From Bacteroidota bacterium (GTDB lineage Bacteria > Bacteroidota > Bacteroidia > Flavobacteriales > JADGDT01), in NCBI GenBank assembly GCA_039714315.1, contig JBDLJM010000014.1, forward strand, positions 1 through 36,867: a stretch of 36,867 nucleotides of DNA. Direction: 5' to 3'. Positions 16,371-24,331 of this stretch are shown here, piece after piece. The notes beneath the pieces are model-generated. The model worked only from the letters and a program-made list of their open reading frames with translations, was not told the DNA's origin and made no database searches. Both the position numbers and the translations under genes were made by a program. Numbering within the stretch: the first letter of the stretch is position 1; every line of letters begins with the position of its first letter.

Positions 16371-18671
16371 TTATGGCATCTTCTGCTTTTGTACTGCCAT
16401 CGACATCATTTCTTTCCCTATATTTTCATTTGGATAATATTCTATTAAAAGCTTTGCAACTCTTTCTGCTTTCTTAAACTTTGAATTTTTAAGATAGAAC
16501 ACACCCAAATTATATAAGTAATCGAAATTATCCTCATCTATTTCTATAGTTCTTTCAAATGCTATTTCCGCTGATTTTTCATCATTTTCTGATAGATATA
16601 TCAATCCTAAATTGTAAAAAGCTCTCGCATAATTAGGATCAAATTCAATTGCTTTCTCTAAGTTAGTTTTAGCTAATTCTGTATCGCCATCCTCATTATA
16701 CAACAAGCCTAAATAGTAATATCCTATTGCCAAATCTGAATGATATTTCAGAGTATTATTAAGGATTGTCTTTGCATCCTTGTTTCTGCCAGTCTGGCTA
16801 TAAAGTATGGCCATATTTATTGCTGCCGGGTAAAACTGATCATCAATTATTAAAGCTTCTTCATAATATTTTAATGCATTCGTATTGTCGCCTAACCTAC
16901 TGTAAAGTCCCCCTAAATTATGTGCACTTTCAGCAAAATCAAGGGTATACTCCATAGTTTTTATATATTCATTCAGTGCTTTATCAAATAATACCTGGTA
17001 ATTTTCGGGAATAGCATTTTTTGGAGCATCTAACAGTTTACTAACAGTAATTATTCTAACTGCCAATAATGGATCGTCCAGTTTTGGCAACAATGCAGAC
17101 ACATATTCTTCAACCCTTTGAGAATTTAAATTTCTCACTGCAGCATGCCTAATCAAACCATTTTTATCATCGAGCATTTCCTTTACTGCCTCTCTCGATA
17201 ATCCGGGATCAAAATTTGCCAAATACTCTATACTAGTAGCTTTATGAATTGGATTAATAGAATCGTGTTTCAACAGCAGCTTTAATTCTTCAACAGAACT
17301 TTCCTTTCCTGCTCTTGCATCTGCAAAAGTCTGCAAATAAGAATATTCAGAATAATCAGTATCGCCATACCATTTTTTTATCCACTTAACAGACCATTCG
17401 TTCGATTTGTCTTTATGACATTGATTACAGGCATTTGGCGTTCCGTTTTTAATACTCAGATCCGGACGTGGAATACGGAAACTGTGATCGCGTCTGTAAT
17501 CTACTCCCATATATTTACCACCGGTCATATGACAGTCTACACATTGAGTTCCATCGCCTCTTTCGTTTTCATAGAAACCATTTTCGGTTATCGCTCCCTT
17601 TCCTCCTATGCTTTTATGAAAATGATGGGTTTCTTCATACTGATCTTCTCTGTGACACTGGTAGCACAGGGCATCTCCCTGAAATTTTGTTTTCAGTGAA
17701 TGTACATTGTGGCAATCGGCACAGCGTACATGGTTTCTATACATTTTGGTTTGAACGAAAGAAGTATAAACATAATCTTCCTCCAGTATTTGCCCGTCAG
17801 AATGATAATATTCTCCATTAATTAGTTGCGGGAACATATGATTCAGCATATTATCTCCGTCGTGATGATTATCGCCAAACGAAGTACGGCGGGCGTGACA
17901 ATATGCACACTGATCCAATAATCCATCGGTTTGCATATATGTTGGATTTTTTAAGCCGTAGTGTTTTATCTCCGGCCTGTCCAAACTATCAATTTCTGCC
18001 CACTGAACATGACGTGATGCCGGTCCGTGGCAAGCCTCACAGCTAACATTTATTTCACTCCAGGTAGTATTGTACTCTCTGGTTTCCGGATTATAGCCTT
18101 TATGCAGGTTTGTAGAATGACACTCAGCACACATCCCATTCCAATTTTGCCCGTTGTTAGTCCAGTAAAGCCAATTTTCCGGTGTAATTTTTTGTCCGTG
18201 ATATACCGAATCTACAAGAGAATACCACGATTCCGTTTGCGTATCCCAGGTAATTGGCAAACATTGCAAACGCCCTTTTTCGAATGGAATTAAATACTGC
18301 TGAAGCGGTCGTATTCCAAATGTATATTTTATTTCCAGTTCCTTAGGCTCTCCGTTTTCAGCCTTAGTATATACAAAGAATTTACCATCTCGTTTGTAAA
18401 ATTTTGATACAAATCCATCGTTATCGGTAAATGTAGAATTATTGAAATCGCCAACAACTGAGGAGTCACTGGCCACTGCCATTGCTCTATCATGATCGGA
18501 ATGCAGCCAGTCTTTATACTCTACCTCATGACATTCTATACAGCTTTGTTTTCCAACAAAATAATATTCCGATGATATTTCTTCAACTTTAGAATACAAC
18601 TCTTCATTAGAACAACTGCCCAGCACAGTTACAATTATAAAGAACAAAATAAATTTGACAACAGTTCTCAA
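16371..18671 (-). CDS. Octaheme c-type cytochrome lipoprotein with HEAT and TPR repeats
   Basis: The 766-residue protein has a lipoprotein signal (VTVLGSC, Cys at 20). Eight CXXCH heme sites lie within about residues 44-425: CIECH, CAECH, CEACH, CAYCH, CADCH, CYQCH, CVDCH and CNQCH. They are followed by HEAT-like repeats (about 445-545, for example DDKNGLIRHAAVRNLNSQ) and about five TPR units (about 575-755, such as ALKYYEEALIIDDQFYPAAI). The heme part resembles cytochrome c554-type multiheme proteins; the repeats suggest docking to partners. The start codon is TTG, also kept in the decayed copy at 20039, which supports it. A porin-like gene lies upstream in the same direction. Likely role: periplasmic or surface electron transfer; acceptor unknown. 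Confidence 0.88.
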   Translation of the reverse strand: MRTVVKFILFFIIVTVLGSCSNEELYSKVEEISSEYYFVGKQSCIECHEVEYKDWLHSDHDRAMAVASDSSVVGDFNNSTFTDNDGFVSKFYKRDGKFFVYTKAENGEPKELEIKYTFGIRPLQQYLIPFEKGRLQCLPITWDTQTESWYSLVDSVYHGQKITPENWLYWTNNGQNWNGMCAECHSTNLHKGYNPETREYNTTWSEINVSCEACHGPASRHVQWAEIDSLDRPEIKHYGLKNPTYMQTDGLLDQCAYCHARRTSFGDNHHDGDNMLNHMFPQLINGEYYHSDGQILEEDYVYTSFVQTKMYRNHVRCADCHNVHSLKTKFQGDALCYQCHREDQYEETHHFHKSIGGKGAITENGFYENERGDGTQCVDCHMTGGKYMGVDYRRDHSFRIPRPDLSIKNGTPNACNQCHKDKSNEWSVKWIKKWYGDTDYSEYSYLQTFADARAGKESSVEELKLLLKHDSINPIHKATSIEYLANFDPGLSREAVKEMLDDKNGLIRHAAVRNLNSQRVEEYVSALLPKLDDPLLAVRIITVSKLLDAPKNAIPENYQVLFDKALNEYIKTMEYTLDFAESAHNLGGLYSRLGDNTNALKYYEEALIIDDQFYPAAINMAILYSQTGRNKDAKTILNNTLKYHSDLAIGYYYLGLLYNEDGDTELAKTNLEKAIEFDPNYARAFYNLGLIYLSENDEKSAEIAFERTIEIDEDNFDYLYNLGVFYLKNSKFKKAERVAKLLIEYYPNENIGKEMMSMAVQKQKMP

Positions 18672-18785
18672 GGGTTAAAGATTTAGATTAGAAAGGGGAT
18701 TCTTGAGCTCCTTTTTTTCATTATTTCTCTTAGCTTGACATAAAGATGCGAAGAATTATTTTGAATAACAATTTCCAAAGCTTCA
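18549..18785. repeat. Direct repeat, copy A (leader and head of intact cytochrome gene)
   Basis: This stretch covers about the first 42 codons and the leader of the octaheme gene. It is closely matched by about 19917-20145. The match runs through the leader (ATAAAGAT.CGAAGAA) as well as coding DNA, so DNA, not just protein, was duplicated. Boundaries are approximate. Confidence 0.8.
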
Positions 18786-18797
18786 TTATTGTCTCTT

Positions 18798-19790
18798 TTA
18801 GAATTTATACAGAACATTCAAATAAACTGAAGTCTGTTTTCCTACAGTTCTATCTTCATTGGAGACATATCGTCCATTTAATGAAAATTTAACATGTTCT
18901 AATGGTGCAAACTCCAGCCCTATCATATATATACTGCCATTCTCTGTATTATTCCACGGATTTGACTGTCCTTCTTCAATATTTGATTTCAAAATATCGT
19001 AACGCGAAAATACTCCTATCTTTTCTGTAAATTGATAATTCCCAAAAATTGATATCCCATATATTTTATGATTGTCCACAAATTTGTTGTTTTTCTGATA
19101 ACTGCTTTCGGCTCCAATAGTGTAATTATTTTTTAAGTGATAAGCTACAAATAAAGATGCTGTAGCTTGAATTGTATCCAAATGAGGAATAATATCGCCA
19201 TATAGTCTAAAAAATAGTTTTTCAGTTGGTTTTAAAGTTATACCCGTACCATATCTCATTTTATTATCAGTTTGCGCCCTTTTAAAACCTTCTCCATTTG
19301 ATAAGGCAATATCTGTAGAAATTATATCGGTGAACTTATACTCAATATTTAAACCCAAATCATTCGAAGGTCCGAATTTATTTTTATCCTGAAAAGTTGC
19401 CATTATATATCTGTATCCCCAAATATCCTGAATCAATAAAAATTGTTTCATTGGTATTACTCCAAATTTAACTACGAGCTTATCTTTTTTATATGTCAAC
19501 GAAGCCTCTTTCATAAATGCATGATAATCCAAACTGCTTTCTTCATTAGGTGGTGCTACATCGAAAACTACTTTTGCTGAAAAATTATCGTTATAATTTA
19601 AATTGTATCCTAAATAAGAACGAATTAGTTGAAATTCCGTAGTTTTTCCTTTTTCATTCCTGCTATGATGTAAATTGGAGAAAACCTGAATTACCGGTCT
19701 GCCATTTTCCAGAACATCAATTCCTTGAGCCATAAGCCCATTTAGGAACAGAGAATACAAAATAATAAAAATTACAATTACACCTCTCAT
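18798..19790 (-). CDS. Porin-like outer-membrane beta-barrel protein
   Basis: A 330-residue protein with a signal peptide (MRGVIVIFIILYSLFLNGLM then AQ). It then shows about 16 alternating amphipathic strands separated by turns (FQLIRSYLGYNLNYNDNFSA, VKFGVIPMKQFLLIQDIWGY, YTIGAESSYQKNNKF, SIYMIGLEFAPLEHVKFSLN), ending YLNVLYKF with the terminal Phe typical of outer-membrane barrels. It resembles OprP/DcaP-type porins. It precedes the octaheme gene in the same direction with 126 bases between. The pair could supply substrate passage or an outer-membrane conduit for the cytochrome, which is inference. A collapsed cytochrome copy ends 2 bases before its ATG. Confidence 0.78.
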   Translation of the reverse strand: MRGVIVIFIILYSLFLNGLMAQGIDVLENGRPVIQVFSNLHHSRNEKGKTTEFQLIRSYLGYNLNYNDNFSAKVVFDVAPPNEESSLDYHAFMKEASLTYKKDKLVVKFGVIPMKQFLLIQDIWGYRYIMATFQDKNKFGPSNDLGLNIEYKFTDIISTDIALSNGEGFKRAQTDNKMRYGTGITLKPTEKLFFRLYGDIIPHLDTIQATASLFVAYHLKNNYTIGAESSYQKNNKFVDNHKIYGISIFGNYQFTEKIGVFSRYDILKSNIEEGQSNPWNNTENGSIYMIGLEFAPLEHVKFSLNGRYVSNEDRTVGKQTSVYLNVLYKF

Positions 19791-19792
19791 AA

Positions 19793-20039
19793 CTATGGGT
19801 TTAGACCAAATACCTTCCTCTTCTCTCTATTTTGCTTTTTTAGTACAAGTTTTAATGCTTTAACAAAGTTTTTTGAAGAAAAAATATAGGCATGTGCCTT
19901 ACTATTATAATACGCATTTTGCAATGAATTGATATTCAGACGATATTTCTTCAACTTTTTAATACAACTCTTCAATTGAACAACTGCCCAACATAGTTAC
20001 AGTTATAAAAGACAAAACAGATTTGGCAACAGTTTTCAA
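19793..20039 (-). pseudogene. Collapsed second copy of the octaheme cytochrome gene
   Basis: Reading from a TTG at 20039, the first 26 codons match the intact cytochrome at 18 positions (TVTMLGSC against IVTVLGSC, then EELY). A TAA at 19961-19959 interrupts at residue 27, and the frame continues KVEEISSEY, identical to the intact protein. After about codon 42 the heme region is missing. The rest reads NAYYNSKAHAYIFSSKNF and VKALKLVLKK, which looks like a last TPR helix pair, and stops at 19793, two bases before the porin ATG. I infer a former full gene that lost its middle by deletion. The TPR-tail part is weaker evidence than the head. Confidence 0.75.
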
Positions 20040-20145
20040 GGATCAAGTTAAGGATTTAGATAAAAAAGACTTTAATTTTTATCTAAGTTATCTATAAAGA
20101 TCCGAAGAACTTTTTTTAATAGCAATTTCTTTCACTTAAATATTA
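19917..20145. repeat. Direct repeat, copy B (leader and head of decayed cytochrome gene)
   Basis: Matches copy A at about 18549-18785 in the same orientation, about 1.37 kb apart, with the porin gene in between. Similarity continues about 100 bases upstream of the TTG codon. Confidence 0.8.
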
Positions 20146-20239
20146 AATATACTTATTAATCTAATTTACATATCCAACAATGAACAGTCCACAAAATTGT
20201 AAATTGGTATATCATCCTGACAAAACTCAAGTCATCTAG

Positions 20240-20270
20240 TTGTATTTCAGGCATATACATTGTAACTTTA
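20240..20270 (+). promoter_or_regulatory. Probable promoter of the ABC1 kinase operon
   Basis: TTG (20240-20242), a 20-base spacer and TAACTTTA (20263-20270) are one base off the Bacteroidetes consensus. Transcription would start just before the first repeat at 20284, giving a leader of about 340 bases. Confidence 0.5.
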
Positions 20271-20283
20271 TTGAAATAAAACG

Positions 20284-20610
20284 AGTATGAGTAAAATTTT
20301 ACTCACACGGGGGGATGATTGTTATAGCGAGTTCCATACCTGCCATGCTAAGGCATGGTGACCGATTAAAAAACAAATTACAGACAGATGAAACAAGCAT
20401 GAGCAAAGAGTTTCTCATACAAGGGAACGATAATAATGCGAACACCATCCCTGCCTGCAAGACGCAGTCAGGCAGGTGACCAAAACATAAAATTATTAAC
20501 AGATGAAACTAGCATGACAAAATTTTAACAATTTTGACCCACAGGGGAATGTTAAAATTTTGTTTTGCGAACACCATCTGACCAAAACATAAAATTATTA
20601 ACAGATGAAA
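20284..20610 (+). repeat. Three tandem ~110-base structured repeats in the leader of the ABC1 kinase gene
   Basis: Units are about 20284-20395, 20396-20510 and 20511-20610. Each has the order ATGA, hairpin 1, an ACA-GGGG-A block, GCGAACACCAT (GCGAGTTCCAT in the first), hairpin 2 (lost in the third), TGACC, an AT-rich spacer, and ACAGATGAAA. Hairpin sequences differ while their positions hold: hairpin 1 is GAGTAAAATTTTACTC in unit 1 and a 13-base-pair inverted repeat (20517-20529 with 20551-20563) in unit 3. Hairpin 2 is CCATGC/GCATGG in unit 1 and CCTGCCTG/CAGGCAGG in unit 2. I know no named RNA family with this layout. Confidence 0.8.
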
Positions 20611-20620
20611 AGATATATTT

Positions 20621-22285
20621 ATGGAAACAGGAAATAAGCCTGCAACAAAACCACTTACTAAACTAAATGAAAACTCAGTTAGAATTAAGGAGATAATAAG
20701 CATTCTGTCAAAGTACAGTTTGGCCAGTTGGTTAAATGAGTCAAAAATTGAGTGGATAAAAAAATATTACAGAAAAAACAATTCCGTTGAAATAAGTACT
20801 GAAAGTACTGAAATACGTATTAGAAAGGCCATTAATGAGCTAGGTACCACATTTATTAAATTGGGTCAGCTATTGAGTACAAGAACTGATTTAATTAGTA
20901 AAGACTTGATAGAAGAGCTAAGTAAACTTCAAAGCGATACAAAGACCGATTCGTATGATTATGTTGAATCCGTAATAAAACAGGAGTTTGATGTTAACAG
21001 CCTTGACCCACTATATAATGTATTTAACTCTGTACCTATAGCTTCTGCATCAATAGCACAGGTGCACAAAGCTACGCTGATTTCAGGCGAAACTGTTGTA
21101 GTAAAAATCATCCATGAAGGAATAGAAAAGAAGATTTCCGAAGACATGGAGATATTGGATGCCCTTGCTCATTTGACTGAAAAATATAGCAGTAAACTCA
21201 GAAAATACCAGCCGGTACAGCTAATAAGAGAATTTCGAAAGATTCTTTTTAATGAAGTGAATTTAAAAAAGGAACTTAGGAATATTCAATTATTTGAAAA
21301 GAATTTTTCAGACGACGAAACAGTTTCATTTCCAGATGTTTATCCTGAATTATCGGGTAAAAATGTTTTAACTATGCAATTTGTAGAAGGAACAAATGTA
21401 AATGACATTGCCGATAAGCCTGATGAAATTAAAAACGAAATATCATATCGAAGTGCCCAAGTATTTTTGGATATGATTTTCAGAGATAATTTTTATCATG
21501 CAGATCCTCATCCGGGGAATTTTTTCATTAGTTCCGATAACACAATTACCCTGATTGATTGTGGAATGGTAGGTCGTTTAGATGAGGATAATCTGGAAAA
21601 AATAGAAAGTCTGATAATCAGCATTATCGAAAAAGATAGTGAAGAAATAAAGCAAAACATTATTGATATTGGCTCTGTACCGGAAAATTTAGATACAGAA
21701 TTATTCGCAGCTCAAATTGACGATTTTATAGAGGAGTACTTAGACTTACCTCTCCAAGAATTAGATATTAGCAAAGCCATAAATCAGGCGATTGAAATAA
21801 TCCAGACCAATCATATAACACTACCTGCAAATATTACGATGTTACTTCGTGTATTGGTAATGCTTGAAGGATCAGCAAGATTATTAAATCCCGGTTTTAA
21901 TTTATCTGAACTTCTCAGAAGTTACTATTTAAAGATAGCATTGAAACGAATTTCACCAAAAGCAATCTTTAAAAAAGCAAAAAAGAATATACAACAGTGG
22001 GAAAGAGCTATTGAACTTATGCCAAAAGTTTTGACTAAAGTTCTTAACAATGCCAGTAAATCGGACTTCAAGGTAAGCATGGAACACCGTAATCTGGAGC
22101 ATACTGTAAACAGTTTGGTAACCGGATTGATTGTAGCAGCGCTATTTTTAGGTTCATCACTGATAGTATCCGCTAAAATAGCACCATTAATAGGCGAATA
22201 TTCAATTTTAGGACTTATAGGCATGCTAATTTCACTAATTATAGGTTCAATATTACTGATTCGTATTATCAAAGAAGAGAAATAA
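20621..22285 (+). CDS. ABC1/UbiB-family atypical kinase
   Basis: The 554-residue protein has the hallmarks of the ABC1/UbiB (AarF, ADCK) family: the KxGQ motif in TFIKLGQLLSTRTDLI, the Ala-rich nucleotide loop PIASASIAQVHKATL, the catalytic lysine in VVVKIIHEGI, HADPHPGNFFI, and LIDCGMVGRLDEDN in place of the usual DFG. Two transmembrane helices close the protein (about 495-520 and 525-550), with a short cytoplasmic end. Family members act as ATPases/kinases supporting quinone lipid synthesis at the membrane. The leader is unusual, with three structured repeats. It probably forms a transcription unit with the lipase and lipid kinase downstream. Confidence 0.9.
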   Translation: METGNKPATKPLTKLNENSVRIKEIISILSKYSLASWLNESKIEWIKKYYRKNNSVEISTESTEIRIRKAINELGTTFIKLGQLLSTRTDLISKDLIEELSKLQSDTKTDSYDYVESVIKQEFDVNSLDPLYNVFNSVPIASASIAQVHKATLISGETVVVKIIHEGIEKKISEDMEILDALAHLTEKYSSKLRKYQPVQLIREFRKILFNEVNLKKELRNIQLFEKNFSDDETVSFPDVYPELSGKNVLTMQFVEGTNVNDIADKPDEIKNEISYRSAQVFLDMIFRDNFYHADPHPGNFFISSDNTITLIDCGMVGRLDEDNLEKIESLIISIIEKDSEEIKQNIIDIGSVPENLDTELFAAQIDDFIEEYLDLPLQELDISKAINQAIEIIQTNHITLPANITMLLRVLVMLEGSARLLNPGFNLSELLRSYYLKIALKRISPKAIFKKAKKNIQQWERAIELMPKVLTKVLNNASKSDFKVSMEHRNLEHTVNSLVTGLIVAALFLGSSLIVSAKIAPLIGEYSILGLIGMLISLIIGSILLIRIIKEEK

Positions 22286-22383
22286 ATAATTATATAATAA
22301 GAAAAACCTATCATTACTTAACAACTAATTTATTTTAAAAAATGGAAAATTAAAATTCATTAATTAAACAGATAAAAGTAACC

Positions 22384-22518
22384 GTGAAAAATTGGCGGGT
22401 ATTTATGTTACTGGGAATGGCATTTATATTACTGGGGGGCAAACCCTTTAGAAAGCTACTTTTGATGTGTAATTGGCATAATCCCTGCAGCCGACCATTT
22501 CCATGTTTTTCTCCTTAA
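22384..22518 (+). CDS. Possible small membrane protein or frameshifted N-terminus
   Basis: A GTG-started frame of 44 codons reads VKNWRVFMLLGMAFILLGG, a good transmembrane helix, then turns into unremarkable Cys/Pro-rich sequence and stops at 22518. The next frame opens just there with another hydrophobic helix (FFSLIISLPGSAILRGSYIY) at the head of the lipase. Together they look like the two halves of a two-helix membrane protein broken by a frameshift near 22440-22500. Start and reality are uncertain. Confidence 0.35.
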   Translation: MKNWRVFMLLGMAFILLGGKPFRKLLLMCNWHNPCSRPFPCFSP

Positions 22519-23423
22519 TAATATCACTTCCGGGGAGTGCCATATTAAGGGGAAGCTACATCTATAGAAAAATAAAATTTACAGTTGAAAAAAATCTAAC
22601 TTTAATTTATAAAAAACTGCAGATTGAAATGGAAGAAGAAATTGACAGAGAAAAAAAACTGCAAAACAATAAAGTAAAATCAGTTTCCTTAGCCTTGTCT
22701 GGAGGAGGTGCACGGGGAGCTATTCATCTTGGAGTATTAAAAGCTTTTGATGAAAATAACATTAAAATTGATGCTGTTTCCGGAACAAGTATTGGTGCAA
22801 TTATTGGCGCTCTATACTGTGCGGGAAATTCGCCTGATTACATAAAAACATTCACAAATACTAAATCGTTTAAAAAGATCTTTGCTTTTTCATTAAACAA
22901 TAAAGGCTTATTAAAAATGGATAAAATGATTAAGCTTTTATCTACCTTAATTCCGGAAAACGATTTCGACAAACTTAAAACACCATTCTACAGCTGCGTC
23001 AGCAACCTCGATGAAGGAACCTTTGAAATATTAGAAAATGGCGATTTATATAAAAGTATAGTTGCTTCTGCATCAATTCCTATAGTATTTGAACCGGTAA
23101 CAATAAAGGGCAAATCGTATATAGACGGAGGGTTATTTAACAACCTGCCTGTAGATCCTCTAATAAATAAAAAATGTAAAATTATTGGTGTACATGTAAA
23201 TAACTATAAACCCTCAGAAAAAGAGAATATGCTTTCTTCGGCTGAAAGAATTTTTACGCAGATAATAAAATCTAATGTAAAACCTCAATTAAAAAAATGT
23301 GATTATATAATAGAGCCCTATATTTCAAAACATATAGGAGTACTCAATTTTAACAAAACAGATTTACTTTTTGAAATTGGGTATAAAGAAGCCAAAAAAT
23401 TAATTAAAGAATCTTTAATCTAA
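22503..23423 (+). CDS. Patatin-like phospholipase
   Basis: A 306-residue patatin-type lipid acyl hydrolase. Visible are the oxyanion hole SGGGARGAIHLG, the nucleophile elbow GTSIGAI (GxSxG, Ser is the nucleophile), and the catalytic Asp in YIDGGLFNNLPVDPL. The catalytic domain starts at about residue 55. Two starts are possible: 22503 adds a hydrophobic segment and a charged helix, while the ATG at 22629 (MEEEIDREKK) gives a plain cytoplasmic enzyme of 264 residues. The coding-like text RKIKFTVEKNLTLIYKK before 22629 favours translation further upstream, perhaps from a broken two-helix membrane module. The lipid kinase follows after 5 bases. Confidence 0.85.
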   Translation: MFFSLIISLPGSAILRGSYIYRKIKFTVEKNLTLIYKKLQIEMEEEIDREKKLQNNKVKSVSLALSGGGARGAIHLGVLKAFDENNIKIDAVSGTSIGAIIGALYCAGNSPDYIKTFTNTKSFKKIFAFSLNNKGLLKMDKMIKLLSTLIPENDFDKLKTPFYSCVSNLDEGTFEILENGDLYKSIVASASIPIVFEPVTIKGKSYIDGGLFNNLPVDPLINKKCKIIGVHVNNYKPSEKENMLSSAERIFTQIIKSNVKPQLKKCDYIIEPYISKHIGVLNFNKTDLLFEIGYKEAKKLIKESLI

Positions 23424-23428
23424 AAAAA

Positions 23429-24322
23429 ATGAAATTACTATTCATTGTAAACCCAATTTCAGGTGGCGTTGATAAAGAACCATTTTTAAAAGAAGCAAAA
23501 GAAATTTGCAAAAAATATGGGATTATATACAAGATAATAAAAACCACCGGAAACAATGATGAGCAAAAAGTGAACGAACAATTAAGTAAATTCAAACCCG
23601 ACAAAGTAATATCGGTTGGAGGTGACGGCACTACACTGTTTACATCTATCATTCTATTAAACACAAATTATCCTATGGGAATTATCCCGCTTGGCTCGGC
23701 AAACGGAATGGCTGTAGAATTGAATGTAAACCCTGATCCTTTAGAGGCACTTAAAGAAATAATTATTTCACAGGTAGTTTCAGAAATGGATATGATTATG
23801 GTTAATAAAAAACATTACTCTATCCATATTGGCGACGTAGGGATTAACGCCAATATAGTTGAAGCTTATGAAAAAGACGAAAACCGAGGAATGATTACCT
23901 ATGCAAAATATTTTATGGATGAACTAAATAAGACTGAACTAATTAATTTTAAAATTAAGGCAAACGAAAAAACTTACTCCGAAAAAGGACTAATGCTTGG
24001 AATTTGCAATTCGAGAAAATATGGCACAGGAGTTCCACTGAATATTGCCGGTAATCCAATGGATGGCAAATTTGAAATTGTTATTGTTAAGGATATTAAC
24101 CTAAACTCTTTGATAAAGGCCGGTTTGTCTAAATTTGACGAAAAATTTCACGACAGCCAAAATGGTGTGGTCATAAGTACAGATAATGCCGAAATAATAT
24201 TTGACCAACCAAGACTTTTACAACTAGATGGTGAAGTAATAGGTATGTTTGATAAATTAAATATTAAAATACTTAAAGGTGCTGTCAAACTTATAACGAA
24301 CAATGATAATCCATATTTATAG
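23429..24322 (+). CDS. Diacylglycerol-kinase-family lipid kinase
   Basis: The 297-residue protein has the diacylglycerol kinase catalytic fold (YegS/DgkB/sphingosine kinase superfamily): the N-terminal strand LLFIVNPISGG, the nucleotide-binding motif ISVGGDGTTLFTS, and GIIPLGSANGMAVEL corresponding to the GTxND region with Ser-Ala-Asn. The C-terminal beta-sandwich carries EIIFDQPRLLQLDGE. It should phosphorylate a membrane lipid using ATP. It starts 5 bases after the patatin-like lipase stop, so the two are probably translated together and may form a remodelling pair (lipid hydrolysis and rephosphorylation). Convergent with the M48 gene, 9 bases away. Confidence 0.88.
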   Translation: MKLLFIVNPISGGVDKEPFLKEAKEICKKYGIIYKIIKTTGNNDEQKVNEQLSKFKPDKVISVGGDGTTLFTSIILLNTNYPMGIIPLGSANGMAVELNVNPDPLEALKEIIISQVVSEMDMIMVNKKHYSIHIGDVGINANIVEAYEKDENRGMITYAKYFMDELNKTELINFKIKANEKTYSEKGLMLGICNSRKYGTGVPLNIAGNPMDGKFEIVIVKDINLNSLIKAGLSKFDEKFHDSQNGVVISTDNAEIIFDQPRLLQLDGEVIGMFDKLNIKILKGAVKLITNNDNPYL

Positions 24323-24331
24323 CCCAAAAAA

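Noticed and set aside
20170-20240. Short frame starting MNSPQNCKLV upstream of the repeats
   Set aside because: Only 19 codons, without context or a recognisable start region; probably upstream of the promoter.
20284-20610. CRISPR-like impression of three regular repeats
   Set aside because: Units are about 110 bases, imperfect and internally structured, with no short identical repeat separated by unique spacers and no cas genes.
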